A stretch of 64,000 nucleotides of DNA, from contig CP087216.1 of NCBI GenBank assembly GCA_020912385.1, positions 310,001 through 374,000 of the forward strand, in the 5' to 3' direction. Shown piece by piece: positions 36,642 to 48,473 of the stretch. Numbering within the stretch: position 1 is the first letter of the stretch; the number at the start of each line of letters is the position of its first letter. The stretch is from Neofusicoccum parvum. Taxonomy: Eukaryota > Ascomycota > Dothideomycetes > Botryosphaeriales > Botryosphaeriaceae. Position numbers and translations under genes: made by a program. The notes beneath the pieces are model-generated. The model worked only from the letters and a program-made list of their open reading frames with translations, was not told the origin of the DNA and did no database searches.

Positions 36642-39204
36642 ATGGACTTCCTCAAGTCTGCTGTCGCCTCAGCCATCTCCAAGGGCCCGGCATTCGGCTA
36701 CTCCTTCGGCGACAGAGTCGACATCGACCAATCCATATGGACTCTGCATAACGGCACCAAGCGAGTATGGCCCGGACGCCCCTTGCGCACCGCCGCCGCA
36801 TGCTAACACGCCGCGCGCAGGAGGACGGCTCGAAATGCAGCATCTTCTCCTTCGACATCACCGCGAACAAGTCCCGTTTGCCCCTTGCGAAGAACGCGCT
36901 ACGTAAACTGCGGACCATTAGACACCCAGGAGTCATAAAGGTGCTGGACACGGTGGAGACCGAGACCTATATCTACATCGCGACCGAGCGCCTTACTCCC
37001 CTAAGCTGGCACACGCGCCGCAAGGCCCTCGCCGAGGAGACCATCAAATGGGGCCTGCACAATGTCGCGAAGACACTCAAGTTCCTGAATGGGGAGGCAA
37101 GCTCCGTCCACGGTTGCCTGCGCGTCTCGTCTATATTTACGAGTGAAAGCGGCGAATGGAAGCTGGGCGGGTTCGACGTCCTGAGCTCCATGAAGGAGGA
37201 CGACGCCGTCATCTATAGCTTTGGAAGCTTGGTGCCCGACTCGAACCGCTATGCACCTCCGGAAATTTCCAAGGGAGGATGGGACGTGATCAAAAGCAAC
37301 CCAATAACAGCCATCGATGCGTATGGCTTCGGAACTGTGGTGTTTGAGACCTTCAATGGTAGCTTCCAGGGAACAGATCAGCTGGGACAAGTAAAGAGTG
37401 TTCCGCCTACGATGCAGCAAAGCTACAGGCGATTGATCAACCCGAGTCCCAAGGCGCGATCGAGTGTTGGTCAGTTTCTGGACCAGGGACAGCGTTCAGG
37501 GGGGTTCTTCCAAACACCTCTGATCTCCCTGACTGAAGGCATCGAGAATCTTGGCCTAAAAGGCGAAGTTGAGAGGGACGAGCTGCTCAGCCAGCTCGAG
37601 GAAGTTACGGATGATTTTCCGGAGGAGTTCTTCAAGATGAAGGTTCTGCCAGAACTGCTTAAATCCGTCGAGTTTGGTGGTGGTGGACCCAAGGTCTTTG
37701 GTCTTGTCATGAAGATAGCTTCCAAGCTGTCTGATGAAGAGTACGACGCTCAAATCACCCCCGTCATCGTCCGACTCTTCCAGAGCCCAGATAGGGCGAT
37801 ACGCGTTTGTCTGCTTGACAATCTCCCGTTGATGATTGACCACCTCTCGAATAAGATCGTGAATGATAAGATTTTCCCTCAGATGGTATGTTGACTTAAT
37901 ACGATCTTCTCTGCTGAGCTAATGCCCTCTAAGGTCACTGGCTTCTCCGACACAGCTCCAGTCCTCCGAGAACAAACAGTCAAAGCAGTACTAACAGTGG
38001 TACCAAAATTGTCTGACCGAATAGTCAACGGAGAACTGCTTCGACATCTCGCTAAAACAGCCAACGACGAGCAGCCAGGGATCAGAACTAACACCACAAT
38101 CTGCTTGGGAAAGATCGCTAGGAACCTTGGTTCAAGCTCTCGGACCAAGGTTTTGACCGCTGCATTTGGCCGTGCTCTTCGAGATCCGTTTGTCCACGCA
38201 CGAAATGCCGCTCTCCTTGCTCTAGCAGCGACGTCTGATCTCTATAGCGAAGAAGACTGCGCGACAAAGCTCCTACCAGGCATCTGCCCATCATTGGTTG
38301 ACAAAGAAAAGTAAATCCATCAACCCCACGCTATCAACCTTGTCCCGTGCTAACATAGCCCCTCTATAGACTCGTCCGCGACCAAGCCAACAAGACCATG
38401 GACATTTACCTCACCCGCGTCCGCAAGCACCAACAGACCATGCCCGAAACCGTCCTTCCACCTCCCAACGCCGCCGGCTCCACCGCCGCAGGCGGCCCCA
38501 TTCCGCGCATGAGCACTCCGCAGCAAGACAACTCCTGGGCCGGCTGGGCCATCTCGTCCTTCACGAACAAAATCGCCGCCGCGACAGGCGAGATCCAAGC
38601 CAACGCCAACGGCAGCAGCAACAGCAACGGCCTCAAATCGCCCGACATGCTCCAGCCGCGCTCCTCATCCATGCCCCCGCCCACCTCCTCCGCCCGCCCC
38701 ACCTCCTCCACCAGCACCGCCTCCACCCTCCAACGCCAAGCCCTCAAGCCCTCCACAACCTTCTCCTCCGACCCCGACCCGGAAGCCGAGTCCGAAGACT
38801 TCGGCGCCGCCTGGGGCGACGACTTCGACGACGCCACCGCCACCACCCACGACGCCAACGCCGACGCCGACGCGGATGCCTGGGGCGACCCCTTCTCCGC
38901 GCCTGCGTCCGCGCCCGCCAAGCCAGCCGTCCCCTTCGAGGACAACGGCGAGCCCGACTTCGCGGGCTGGCTCACGGCGCAGGCGGCCGCGAAGGGGGGA
39001 GCGGGCAAGAAGCCGCTGCCGAAGGGGCTGGCGAAGAGCACGGCCCGGCCGGGTGCGGGGCAGAGGGCGAGCACGACGGGGAGTGCTGGGCCGAAGAAGA
39101 CGACGCCGACGGTGGTGGCGAAAAAGAAGGTGGAGGAGAAGAAAAAGGTCGAGGCGAAGAAGGAGGAGGAGATGGACGAGGGGTGGGGGGATGCGTGGGA
39201 TTGA
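36642..39204 (+). CDS. CEX1: SCY1-like pseudokinase (Cex1/SCYL1 family)
   Basis: Cytoplasmic trafficking/tRNA-export factor. In animals SCYL1 binds COPI, and yeast Cex1 collects tRNA at the nuclear pore. Exons 36642-36764, 36821-37885, 37934-38310, 38370-39204 give 799 residues. The kinase-like N-lobe starts at residue 1 (MDFLKSAVASAISKGPAFGY). Residues about 30-290 resemble a kinase fold, but HRD and DFG are degenerate (VHGCLRVSS, LGGFDVLSS), as expected for a pseudokinase. HEAT repeats occupy about 300-590. The tail is low-complexity, then Lys/Glu-rich, and carries three acidic Trp motifs (AAWGDDFDD, DAWGDPF, EGWGDAWD at the very end). Intron 1 has a textbook TGCTAAC branch site. Confidence 0.93.
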
Positions 39205-39996
39205 GGGTGAAGAAGGAGAAACATTATAGGGTTGGGCATTCTTGGGCGTTGCACGATATCCTCGATTGGCGGGCTGGAATAGTGCAAGGGGGAGAAGAGA
39301 TGGAGGAAAATTGCGTGGGAAGCTCTGATGTACTCCAGAGAGCCGTTGGAGCAAAAGAAGCAAGAAAGCAAGCAAGCGATATATCACTTGGGTACTCTTT
39401 GGTAGTGTAATAATTTTTCTCTTTGGCTTCTTCAACACATCGCTTGCTGCATTACTCAAGAAACGCGGTTGGAATTTCCAAAATTCGGGGCCTCTAAAAG
39501 ACAGATCATTTTCGCCATCATCGTTGAATTTATAGATTCTCACTCGTTCTGAAATCAAGCAGACCGCCCATTTCCCTATGATTGAATGAAACCATTTGTT
39601 TGGCGCCCCCATCAACCCAAAATCTGACTCCAGGCCGAAAAAGAAAAAGCACTCTCTTTCCGTCGCCGGAAGCAGAAAGCTCCCGAACTCCATTTAAGCA
39701 AGGGAAGAAACTGTTGTGCTTCCGTCGTCTTAAACCCCCCTCAGCGTCAATTTTAGACCGCGACCAGTCATCTTTCTACTAGAAGGAGTATTTGTAATCC
39801 TTCCTGCGAGGACCACCGGCCGGATATAAAACACTTTGAGCAGATTTCGCCATCGCCTTGTATGTCGTACGTCAGAAAGACGCTGTTGCGCAAATCTTGA
39901 CCAACGTACCCCCACCCACCTAGAGTATGTCCTACCCCGCCACGTGCGCAGAACGATCTGTTCCGTCTGAGGCGTGCGTCCCTACCCGTCGTTCGT
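39205..39996. other. Convergent intergenic region, 0.8 kb
   Basis: 3' flanks of Cex1 (plus) and Ubc9 (minus), AT-rich. No gene or RNA recognised. Confidence 0.5.
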
Positions 39997-40748
39997 CTAG
40001 TGGCCCGAGTTATCCTTAACGATCTGCTTGATCTTTTTCTCGTAGGCAGCGCGGTCCTTCTTGAAGAGGTTGAACGCGTCGGCCTGCGCGGGCGACTCGG
40101 GGTTCGGCTCGTCTAGCAACGACTGGATGCCGAGCAGGATCTCCTTGACCGTAATAGCCGGGCGCCAGCCCTCCTCCTCATTCAGAATCGACAGGCAGAC
40201 GGTGCCGGATGGATAGACGTTGGGGTGGAAGAGCGGCGGGACGAACTTGCCTGTTACGGCGCAGGGCATCGAGTATTAGTGGGCCTGCAATCGAAATACT
40301 AAAAGTATGGTGTAGGAGAAAAATGTCCGGAATAGCTACGTACACTTGGGCGGCTTCGTGGGGTACTCTAAGGCGGGAGCGACGGGTTAGCACAGAAATC
40401 GGCGAGCGCGCTGGAGTGAGGTGGGGAAATGTCTTACCCTCCGGAAAGGTCAGTTCCAGCTTGAAGATGCCGCCCTCCCAGATCGTGCGGTCTTTACCCG
40501 GAATGGCGCATTCCCACTTCCTCAGATCTAAAACGCCCTGAGCGTTCTTCATAGGGCGGGCGACAAATCCGAAGGGGTGGTCCTTGCGCCACTGCTTACT
40601 GTTATCAATGAGATCAGGAATAAAGCATCGTGGAGGCAGCTCGGCGGACGGAGGTGGGAGGTGAGGACGATGGGTGCGCTGGAGCTGTGGCAGCGGGTCG
40701 GTGGAGCGCTTACCGTTCCTCAGCGAGGCGGGTCGTGGCGAGCGACAT
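39997..40748 (-). CDS. UBC9: SUMO-conjugating enzyme E2
   Basis: Transfers SUMO from the E1 to lysines in psi-K-x-E sites. Exons 40714-40748, 40438-40598, 40344-40367, 39997-40250 give 157 residues, exactly the family size. Visible: [20 protein letters not shown] start; [28 protein letters not shown] with the HPN loop; catalytic Cys92 in [28 protein letters not shown]; and a [10 protein letters not shown] motif near the C-terminus. The third exon is only 24 nt, and the model is fixed by the reading through of [11 protein letters not shown]. Confidence 0.98.
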
Positions 40749-42661
40749 GGCGGCTGTCTGGCTGTCCTGCGCACTGGCGGGTAAGGCTGAGCGAAGTTCC
40801 GGGTGAGCGAAAGGTGAAGTGAGTCTGCAGAAGATCTCGGTCAGAGCATGGCGGGGCAGAGGCGAGCAGGGGAGGGCGCGCGGACTCACCAAGCGCGGGC
40901 GCATGCAGCGACGGCGTCAATGGACACGGGAAGGGGCAGGCGTTGCAGCTTGGCGGAGGATTGGAGGGTGGAAAGAGGCAGCGGGCGTCGACCTTCGCGG
41001 GCCGTCGCTCGGCGGCTTCCAGGCCGGCTGGCCGCAGTGCACGGGCTCGGTGGCTGCGGGATGCCCAGTGCGGCAACCCACCCGAACAACTTTGAACGTC
41101 TATTGCAGGAATTAGATCTGGTGGGTGTAAACTTAGAAGCATCGCGCCGCCACCGCTGTAGATCGCGCCCATGCGCGTGAGCATCCGTGTCCCTCCCAGA
41201 ATTGCAGTATAATCCATGAACAGCCGCACTTGACCATACGTCGCAGAATTCCGACCAGGTAACGTTTCAGCCTTATAGCTTGCTCTCTCAGTGCGCTGGC
41301 TCATGCTTGACTGGCAGCCCGTCGCTGACCAGCCAGCAATATCTCTTTCCCTTCACTGACCGCTTCGTCGACTCAGGCCGTCCAGCGCCTGAGACGCGTT
41401 TTTCTTCGACATGTCCTTCTGAGTCTAACATCTCAACTCTTGAAAGCCTTTGCGATCTCTGGTGGGTTCATGGGAAACGACCGTCCCAGATGCCGCCATC
41501 CAGAGATTATTGGTAGAATGATGATCACGTTTCCGGGCATAATTTACAATAAACTGACGAGAGGTGCTCTATATGTACTACGTAGACATTGCAATTGTGT
41601 TTCCGTTGTGCCGACATTCTGGCGTCATGAGTTGTTGAAGACCGCTGTCGCGAACCTTGGGAAAGTTGCTCGTGACTATCTTTGCAATTTGGACATGCGA
41701 CATGTACACCCGGAAAGGCCGAATGACAGAAGACCTGCAGATGTTGAGACGAAAAGACTTTTGTTCTGAACAAAGAGCCTGCCGGTCACTGATGATCCAC
41801 GTTGAAGAGAGTATGTATCATCCAAGACATCCGATCCCTCTTCAACGAGACTGTCGGACGTAAGACGCATGCCTTATGAACAGGCATGTTTCCAGAAGGC
41901 GTGACGAACCGTCGGCAGATTACAGGGAAGACAGTAGGGTTGAATAGGAAAATCCTTGTTAGGCTAGGTAGCAACTTGATGACGTTAGGTAATATCAGTG
42001 TAGCAGCGGCGCCGGTTTGCAAGAGAGACTTATGACGATGCACAAAGGTACCGGTTCCTAGGTTTTCCGTTCAATAGAAGTATGAGCATGATGCTCGGAG
42101 AAGCCTCTGGGTAAAAGCATTTCACCCGCCTTATTAAAGCGGAGTGTCAATCCGTACCATTTCGAATCCAGAAAGACGGAGTAGAACGAAAGGTTCATAA
42201 GGTCAAAATAGAACATGTATTCGTTACACAGACACGATTGGCGAGAAATTCCCATAGTCTTTAGCGTTTCATTTCCAAATAGTTTAGAAGTAATGGGAAT
42301 CAGGAAGCGTTGATAGGACAGGCCTCCATACATATCCTTTGTTTCTGCTGCCTTTTCCCTTGCCTTGCTTAAGTTAGTAGCATTTGTTAAGATTGTTACA
42401 TTTACCTGTTTTCAATATGCAAAGTTTTCTTCACCAACAACTGATCCAGGTGAGACCGTCGGTGTTGTTGTTGTCAAGCTCTCACCAAAGCTCGCACCCC
42501 GCCTTCACTTTTGGCGCACGCTGCCCCTCCGCGCCGAGCATCGGCCCCGGTCGGCACGTCGACGCGACCCTCGGCATCTCGCCGCCCGCTTGCCGCCCTC
42601 CCACCGTCCCCACCAACACGCGCGCCTCTTTCGCATTCCCACCACCAGCGCAAACCCCACC
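40749..42661. other. Intergenic, 1.9 kb
   Basis: Divergent upstream regions of Ubc9 (minus) and Pex19 (plus). The first 0.5 kb is GC-rich. The part from about 41500 to 42400 is clearly more AT-rich and contains a 91-codon ATG frame on the minus strand (42058-42333) without motif or splice support. It may be decayed sequence; no identity can be given. Confidence 0.45.
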
Positions 42662-43792
42662 ATGGCGGACCAGAAGCCCGCAAAGCAAGATGCTGCCGCG
42701 GCGGCACCCGCCGCGCCGCCGCCGGCATCACACGTCGAAGACATCCCCGACCCGGACGAAGACGACCTGGACGACCTCGACGGTGCGCATCGCCCAAAAC
42801 AACCACCAAATCCTCCGCGCAAAGCTAACGACCGCCCGTAGACGTCCTGGACGAATTTTCCGCCACCAAGCTCGACGACAGCAAACCCCCGGCGCAAACC
42901 GCACCGCCAGCAGCGCAGCCCTCCACCTCGGGCCCGGACCGACCGCCGCCCGCCGCCGCCGCCGCCTCGGACGAGATCGACGAGGAGGAGTTCGCGAAGC
43001 AGCTGCAAGCGGGGATGGCGGAGCTGCTGGGCGGGCTGGGCGACTCGCCGGAGATGGCGCAGCAGCTGGAGAGCCTGGTGAAGGAGCTCGGGGCCAGCGC
43101 TGGCGGCGGCGGCGCAGCAGCACCAGCAGCAGCACCCACAACAACGACACCCGGGGCGAGCGCGAAGGAGAAGGCGGCACCGGCGGGTGGTGGCGCCGCC
43201 GGCGCGGACGCCGATTTCCAGGAGCAGATCCGGCGCACGATGGAGCGGATGCAGGCGTCGGGCGAGCAGGCCAGCGCGGCGGCGGCGTCGAGCAGCAACC
43301 CGGACGACATGCTGGCGCAGATGCTGGCGGAGATGGAGAAGGGCGGGTTTGGCGGCGCGGGCGAGGGGGACCTCGGGTCAGACGAGGATTTCAGCAAGAT
43401 GCTGATGGGCATGATGGAGCAGCTGACCAACAAGGAGATCTTGTACGAGCCGATGAAGGAGCTGCACGACAAGTTCCCCGACTGGCTGGCCAAGAATCGG
43501 GAGAAGACGAGCAAGGCGGATCTGGAGAGGTACGATGAGCAGCAGCGGTGCGTCAAGGATATCGTGGAGAGGTTCGAGAGGCCTGGGTACTCGGATGACA
43601 GCACGGCGGACAGGGAGTTCATCGTGGATAAGATGCAGAAGGTATGGCGGCTTACTGACGTTGTTGCAAGGCAATTGACTGACATGAGCGCAGATGCAAG
43701 CAGCGGGATCACCACCGCCAGACTTGGTTGGCGATATGAGTTCGGCACAAGAAGCTCTGGGCGAGCTAGATCAAGGATGCGCGACACAATAA
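42662..43792 (+). CDS. PEX19: Peroxisomal membrane-protein receptor Pex19
   Basis: Cytosolic chaperone/receptor that delivers membrane proteins to Pex3 on peroxisomes. Exons 42662-42782, 42842-43641, 43694-43792 give 339 residues. The acidic N-terminus (DIPDPDEDDLDDLDDVLDEF) fits the Pex3-binding region. The central helices include EIDEEEFAKQLQAGMAELLG and MLMGMMEQLTNKEILYEPMK, the most conserved Pex19 block. The last exon adds 33 residues and ends in Cys-Ala-Thr-Gln, a CaaX farnesylation box, as in known Pex19 proteins. Without removal of the 52-nt last intron the frame runs on into a wrong C-terminus lacking the box. Confidence 0.96.
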
Positions 43793-43988
43793 TATTTACG
43801 CATTCGCGATCTATGCTTCTGTAGCCATGACAGCGTGATGTGCGAGAGCCCCTTTACCTAATCCCGAAAACGCCGTGCACCGAGCCAGTGGTCGAGCAAA
43901 TGCTACAAAGAATACAAAAATGAGCCACATACGCCGGAGAATGCAAGTCCATCACACTGATTTTGTACCGCGTCCATTAACGATCCGC

Positions 43989-44883
43989 TTAGCTCATATC
44001 CATAGCATCGTAGTCCTCATGGTCGTCAACCATGTAGTCCTCGTGTGGTAGCCGCGACGTCTGCTCAGCACTGAGGTACTCCGAGAAGATGTTGTCGTAC
44101 TCGTCATCGTCGCTGCCGTAGTGCTGGCTCGCGGCGTCATCTGTGCCTGCGTTTGCACGACGCTCCTCCTCTTCCATCAGGGCTAACAACGCGTCAAGCT
44201 CTTCGTCTTCTTGCTGCGCGATGGCTTCTGCTTCCTCTTCGGAGCTCTGCGTCCACACTGGCTGCAGTGGCGAAGAGCGCACGTGGTTATTGAAGAAATT
44301 CGGAACGCCCGCAGACGTTATCTGGCTGCTTCCGAGCATTGGGTCCCGGTTCTCAATGTCCTCGTCGATCTCATCTTCGTCCGACGGCTCCGCAATGCTA
44401 GGTGCCGAATGCTCGAGCTCCGCTTGCCGGCGCTTCTGCCTCTTCACCTCGTCCAGCAGCATAACCTGCGCGCCCAGCACGGTCAGCAACAGGCTCCATA
44501 ATAGTACCCCGACGCGTCCTCCAGGATTTCAGGGGGTAAGAGGGAAGTTTCCTTACCTGCTCAGCCCTGCCCGCCCACCGCCGCTCGTCCCGGTCATTCG
44601 CGACCTTCTTGAGGAACATGCCGCGTCGCCTCTCCCTCCCGGCGTCTCCAGTGCTCCTCTGAATCAGAGGGTTCGGCTTGACAGCGCGCTGCGGCGGAGC
44701 GCTGGAGCCGAATGCCTTGGACGGCGCGTCCATTGCGAACGTGAAGGTGTTGTGGCTGGTGGTGGGCGCAAGCGCAGGCCGATGGCGCACGGCGGCATTG
44801 GAGTGTCGGGGAACGAGGGGCGAGGGGCGCGACGGCGTGTACGCGTGCGAGGGTTGAGGGGCGAATGGTGTCCAGACGAGCAT
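43989..44883 (-). CDS. Acidic protein of unknown function (267 aa)
   Basis: Exons 44557-44883 and 43989-44465 (91-nt intron) give 267 residues; an internal Met (MDAPSKAF, residue ~51) is an alternative start. The conserved-looking core crosses the junction: RRGMFLKKVANDRDERRWAG then VMLLDEVKRQKRRQAELE, a basic helical segment. The C-terminal half is acidic and helical (EEEAEAIAQQEDEELDALLA), then Asp/Tyr-rich. No domain recognised; a nuclear protein is plausible. Its 3' end faces Pex19 with only 196 bp between the stop codons. Confidence 0.72.
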
Positions 44884-45515
44884 AGTGATGGTGTGGTGTG
44901 CTTGGGGATGTGCGTGGTGGGGGAAGAGGTGGTTGTTGTGGAGGTGGCGTTTGGTGCAGGATGTGGGAAGATGTAAGACGCGCGAGGCGCCATGATGTTG
45001 ATGGAGACGCGTTTTCGCGCTAGCGCGTAAATGGGCCCGAGGTGCCGGCGGTCGCGCGGCTTATCTCCGTGGGATCCGTGCGGCAGCTGTTGTCTTTCCG
45101 CGTTGCTGCAGCTTGCCGTGCCGTTCGTCTCCTCGCTGCGATCGCCCACCAAGTCACCCGTCCGGACCTGTTGGCGGGCTCGCTAGCTTCATGTTTCACC
45201 CGCTTTTGGGTCTGGTGCCAGCCATCCCAAGGGCAAAGATGCAGGTGCTACGCGGGAAAGAGCCACAACTCGTTCTTTCTTTTGCGGACCTACACAGCAT
45301 GCACTCTGTAAGCGCTCGGGTGACCCTCTTGTGGAACGCGAAGGTTCAGCAGAGAAATTTTCCACGCACATAAGGTTGAGACCGAAGCTTGATTCCATGG
45401 ATCCCTCCAGATCAGAAGTCTTTCGGCTCGACGGTGTTAGTTTTTGCGAGCTTTTACAACAGACATCCGAACGTCGAATCGCCATCAACTGCTCCAACTC
45501 GCTGATGCATCGGGG
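44884..45515. other. Intergenic, 0.6 kb
   Basis: Divergent upstream region between the acidic unknown gene and the first gene of the accessory island. No feature recognised. Confidence 0.5.
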
Positions 45516-47648
45516 ATGGCGGAGGTGGCTGGGATCGCTGTGTCATCTGTTCAGGTTGCAGGCTTCGGCTTTGGGCTTTCCAACAACCTGCACGGGCACT
45601 TCGAACTTGTCCCGGACGCGGACGGCCAAATCACGGATCTTGCGAAGAATGTTGAACTCACCTCGAGAGTATTCGAAGAGGCAAGCCGAGTCTTTGACGA
45701 TGCTGAAATCAAAGCCGTACAGAACGGAGATACTGTCAGGGTAGCACAGATGCTCATCGGTGCCTGCCATGGCATTTTCGAAAAGATTGAGAGAATCTTG
45801 GACGAGGGAAGGAAGAACGAGCTGCCCCGGCCGTTCAAGGTGCATGAAATCGGCCTATTACACGCCGATCTGGAAATGAACAAGAGCACGATGCAACTTT
45901 TACTCTCAGCCCTCGAAGTCGCTCGCCAGAGGATCTCAGAGGATCTTTCCGCTCTGGGAGAAGAGACATCCTTTCAAGAGATGGAAGAACTGATTCCCGT
46001 CGTTGAGGAATCAGTCAGGCGATACGAGCGGCTTCGTGCAAAATCTATCTTAGAAGACGGGACATCGACGCCGTAGGTTGCCCCAATACCTTGTATGTGC
46101 TGCCTCACAAGCTAACATCACACTTCAGTGTGCCGTCTGATGGTGGATCCTTCGTTCCCGACCCGACTGGGAGTACTGAGTTCACATACATTGACGATAG
46201 CCCGCCTTCGCCTGGACTACCAGCTGTGCAGGTCCTCCCTTTCTCCGCCTCGAATGACTCGGCCTCGGCGGAGATCCAGGTCCATGTATCAAGAGCAGAC
46301 GATTTGACCCCCACGACTCTACGTACTTCACTTGTCGATTTGAAGCCTTGCATCGAGAAAATGCGAGCGGTGCTACATCAGATCGAGAATCTAGAAGTCT
46401 CTGGCGATGGTGCGGATGTTATGTCTCGATCTGATGCTCAGGATCTCATGGATACTTGTGCTCGCACCCGCGAAGTCCTTGCACAATTTCTCTCCCGCAA
46501 GAAGGTTCAGAAAAAGTTGAGAGCATCATTCCGGCCGAAATCATCCAAAGGCTCGCATGGTGCAAGCCCTGAATCCGGTAGCTCTTATACGCCGTCTTCC
46601 GGGAGACTGAAGAGATGGAGTGCCAACATTGGACGGAGAGTTGCACAAGAGGTTAAACCTGTCAATGAATGGATGGCCCTATCTCTCACACGGCTTGATC
46701 TACACCTTCAGCAAGATGTTCACCTTCGCCTTGGAGTTGGACAGAAGAGAAAGCCGCCAATCGAGTTTGAGGATATTTTGGGGCGAAAGTTTAGTTTTCC
46801 GTGGAAGCTCTGCTCCACCTGGAAGGTACGTCATAGCAAATGTGTTTTCATCTTCCGAGTTTTTTTTTAAAAAAAAAATTGATGTTTTTAAGGGCATGGA
46901 AGATCTTATCAAGCAGGCTTTCGTCTCCGATGCTCGGGTCTGCCAGAGCGTTTACAGAGGATTCTACGATCTCGTGGGACCAGACGGGCTGGTTATCTTA
47001 CCTCTACTATGGGCATCTACGGTCCAGCCGGGCTGGACCATTACAATGCGCATGCCACAGATGGACTACCCAGCTCTCGATGCACCGCAACCTCCTGTGC
47101 CATCGATTACCCCTGAAGCGCCTTGGCTCGATTTCAGCGTTGGACGCGGCCGCTCACTAAAGCGAAGGAGCAGCAGCACTTCGCCAGTCATAATCGACGT
47201 AGGAGAAGGACCGGCAGGCATTCAAATCCTCCCGCGAGGTGTTTCTGGCACTGGGCGACCCAGGCCGGTGAAGACGAGATCAGCCCCAGATGGACTACTT
47301 TGGACTGTCGGCAAGAGGGGAAAGGAGTCTGAGAGTCTTCCTGAAGCCGCGTGGATCGACGTCTCCCCTCTACCACGTGCACGAGGCAGGGCTCCGAGCA
47401 GAGATCGGAACAGTGTTCCGCCAGTACCACCACCGCCGCCTCCCCCACCGCCGCCACCATTCATAGTTGACGTGGGTGGGAGGCCGAAGAGTATATACGT
47501 TCTCCCGCGGAGCAGTTTCGCTTCTGACTCTGATGGGGAATGCTTGGTCGAAGATGTGGATGAGCCTCATGGGGCGTCATTCGACCTTCGCGATGTTCCG
47601 AGTACGGCTGAAGAGGCACTGCGGAGGTGGACTAATATTTTCAACTAA
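45516..47648 (+). CDS. STAND/HeLo-like N-terminal protein with fungal ubiquitin-like domain and C-terminal repeated motif (669 aa)
   Basis: Exons 45516-46072, 46129-46825, 46893-47648. Residues 1-185 are helical and open MAEVAGIAVSSVQVAGFGFG, matching the N-terminal helical domain seen in fungal STAND and cell-death-type proteins. A second helical block is about 245-390 (CIEKMRAVLHQIENLE; DTCARTREVLAQFLSRKK). Across the last junction lies the fungal ubiquitin-like domain (about 395-475): PPIEFEDILGRKFSFPWKLC, GMEDLIKQAF, RGFYDLVGPDG, VQPGWTITMRM. The tail (494-624) holds two copies of a Trp-(Leu/Ile)-Asp-(Phe/Val)-Ser ... (Ile/Val)-Asp-Val-Gly ... (Ile/Val)-Leu-Pro-Arg unit, split in copy 2 by a poly-Pro run. 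There is no NTPase. A role in non-self recognition or death signalling is inferred from family and neighbours. Confidence 0.82.
47118..47510 (+). repeat. Duplicated protein motif in the tail of the 669-aa gene
   Basis: Unit 1 (residues 494-533): Trp-Leu-Asp-Phe-Ser, then VIIDVGEGPAGIQILPR at 517-533 (nt 47187-47237). Unit 2 (570-624): Trp-Ile-Asp-Val-Ser, then FIVDVGGRPKSIYVLPR at 608-624 (nt 47460-47510). The two 17-residue cores match at 9 positions (about half) with alternating hydrophobics on either side of a Gly/Pro turn. Confidence 0.8.
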
Positions 47649-48473
47649 GAGACTAGTATGCTGGGAAGGGTATGCGCTGGTCCAAGTTCTTCTCTCACGA
47701 TTGTTGGATATCTGTCTTTGGCACAGTCATGACTAATTTACCTACCATACTAATACCATGGCTCTAACAGTTTACTCGTTCCTATTTCTTGCGCGCCCTC
47801 ATTACTCTGCCTCTTCAAGACCTTGAGCAGATTTTTGCATCCGCCAGAATATCTAAGGCGGCAATTTCGGGCTGTGAATGTGAGATGGATGACGCATAGT
47901 GTTTTGAGCTACCAGAGAGGGCGCTAACGAAAGACTCCATGTCTGATGGCATGCATCGCACCTGCCGACAGCCATCCACCCGCTTCCCCGAGAAGTGGCT
48001 ATCTCTTCCGGGGAAGGTGCTCGTCATGGCGCACTCGACTGTTCGCTGAGGCTGCTGATGTCCCTGCTGCCGAAGTTGCATGCGCATCGCACCTGCAACT
48101 GCCAGCAGAGGCTCAGCAGTAGGTCTGGGCTTTGAAATTCGAGGCTGAGTCACAGCTTCTCAATACACCCTCTGTACAACACCTCTACTCTACAACAAAT
48201 TTCCTCCCCAAATCTACTCTGCGACCCACCCTGCATACATCTCGTCCTCTCCGTAGCCCATCCTCTCCGCAGGGCGGTTAATGCCCCTCCGCTGCGTGGG
48301 CGGCCCCCCTGCAGCGCGGGCAGCGCCACCCTGCTGTCTGAGGTGACGGGTGTTTCCGTCTCTTCTATTGTCCCAATCGACCTCTTCTGAGCCCTCGGGT
48401 TCAACGTCGCCTCCAGACGTCGCAGGACAACTTCACTCTACTGCCGGACAATTAAAGTACCCAACAAACCACG
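47649..48473. other. Intergenic, 0.8 kb
   Basis: Between the two plus-strand island genes. Minus-strand frames here start from non-ATG codons and have no motif. No feature recognised. Confidence 0.5.

Noticed and set aside
42058..42333. 91-codon ATG frame, minus strand, in the AT-rich block
   Set aside because: Looks somewhat protein-like but has no recognisable family or splice structure.
46860..46880. T9-A10 run that could suggest an assembly error or frameshift in the 669-aa gene
   Set aside because: It falls entirely inside the 67-nt intron at 46826-46892, so it does not affect the protein.
47815..48404. Minus-strand frames between the two island genes
   Set aside because: The longer one begins at GTG and has no domain.
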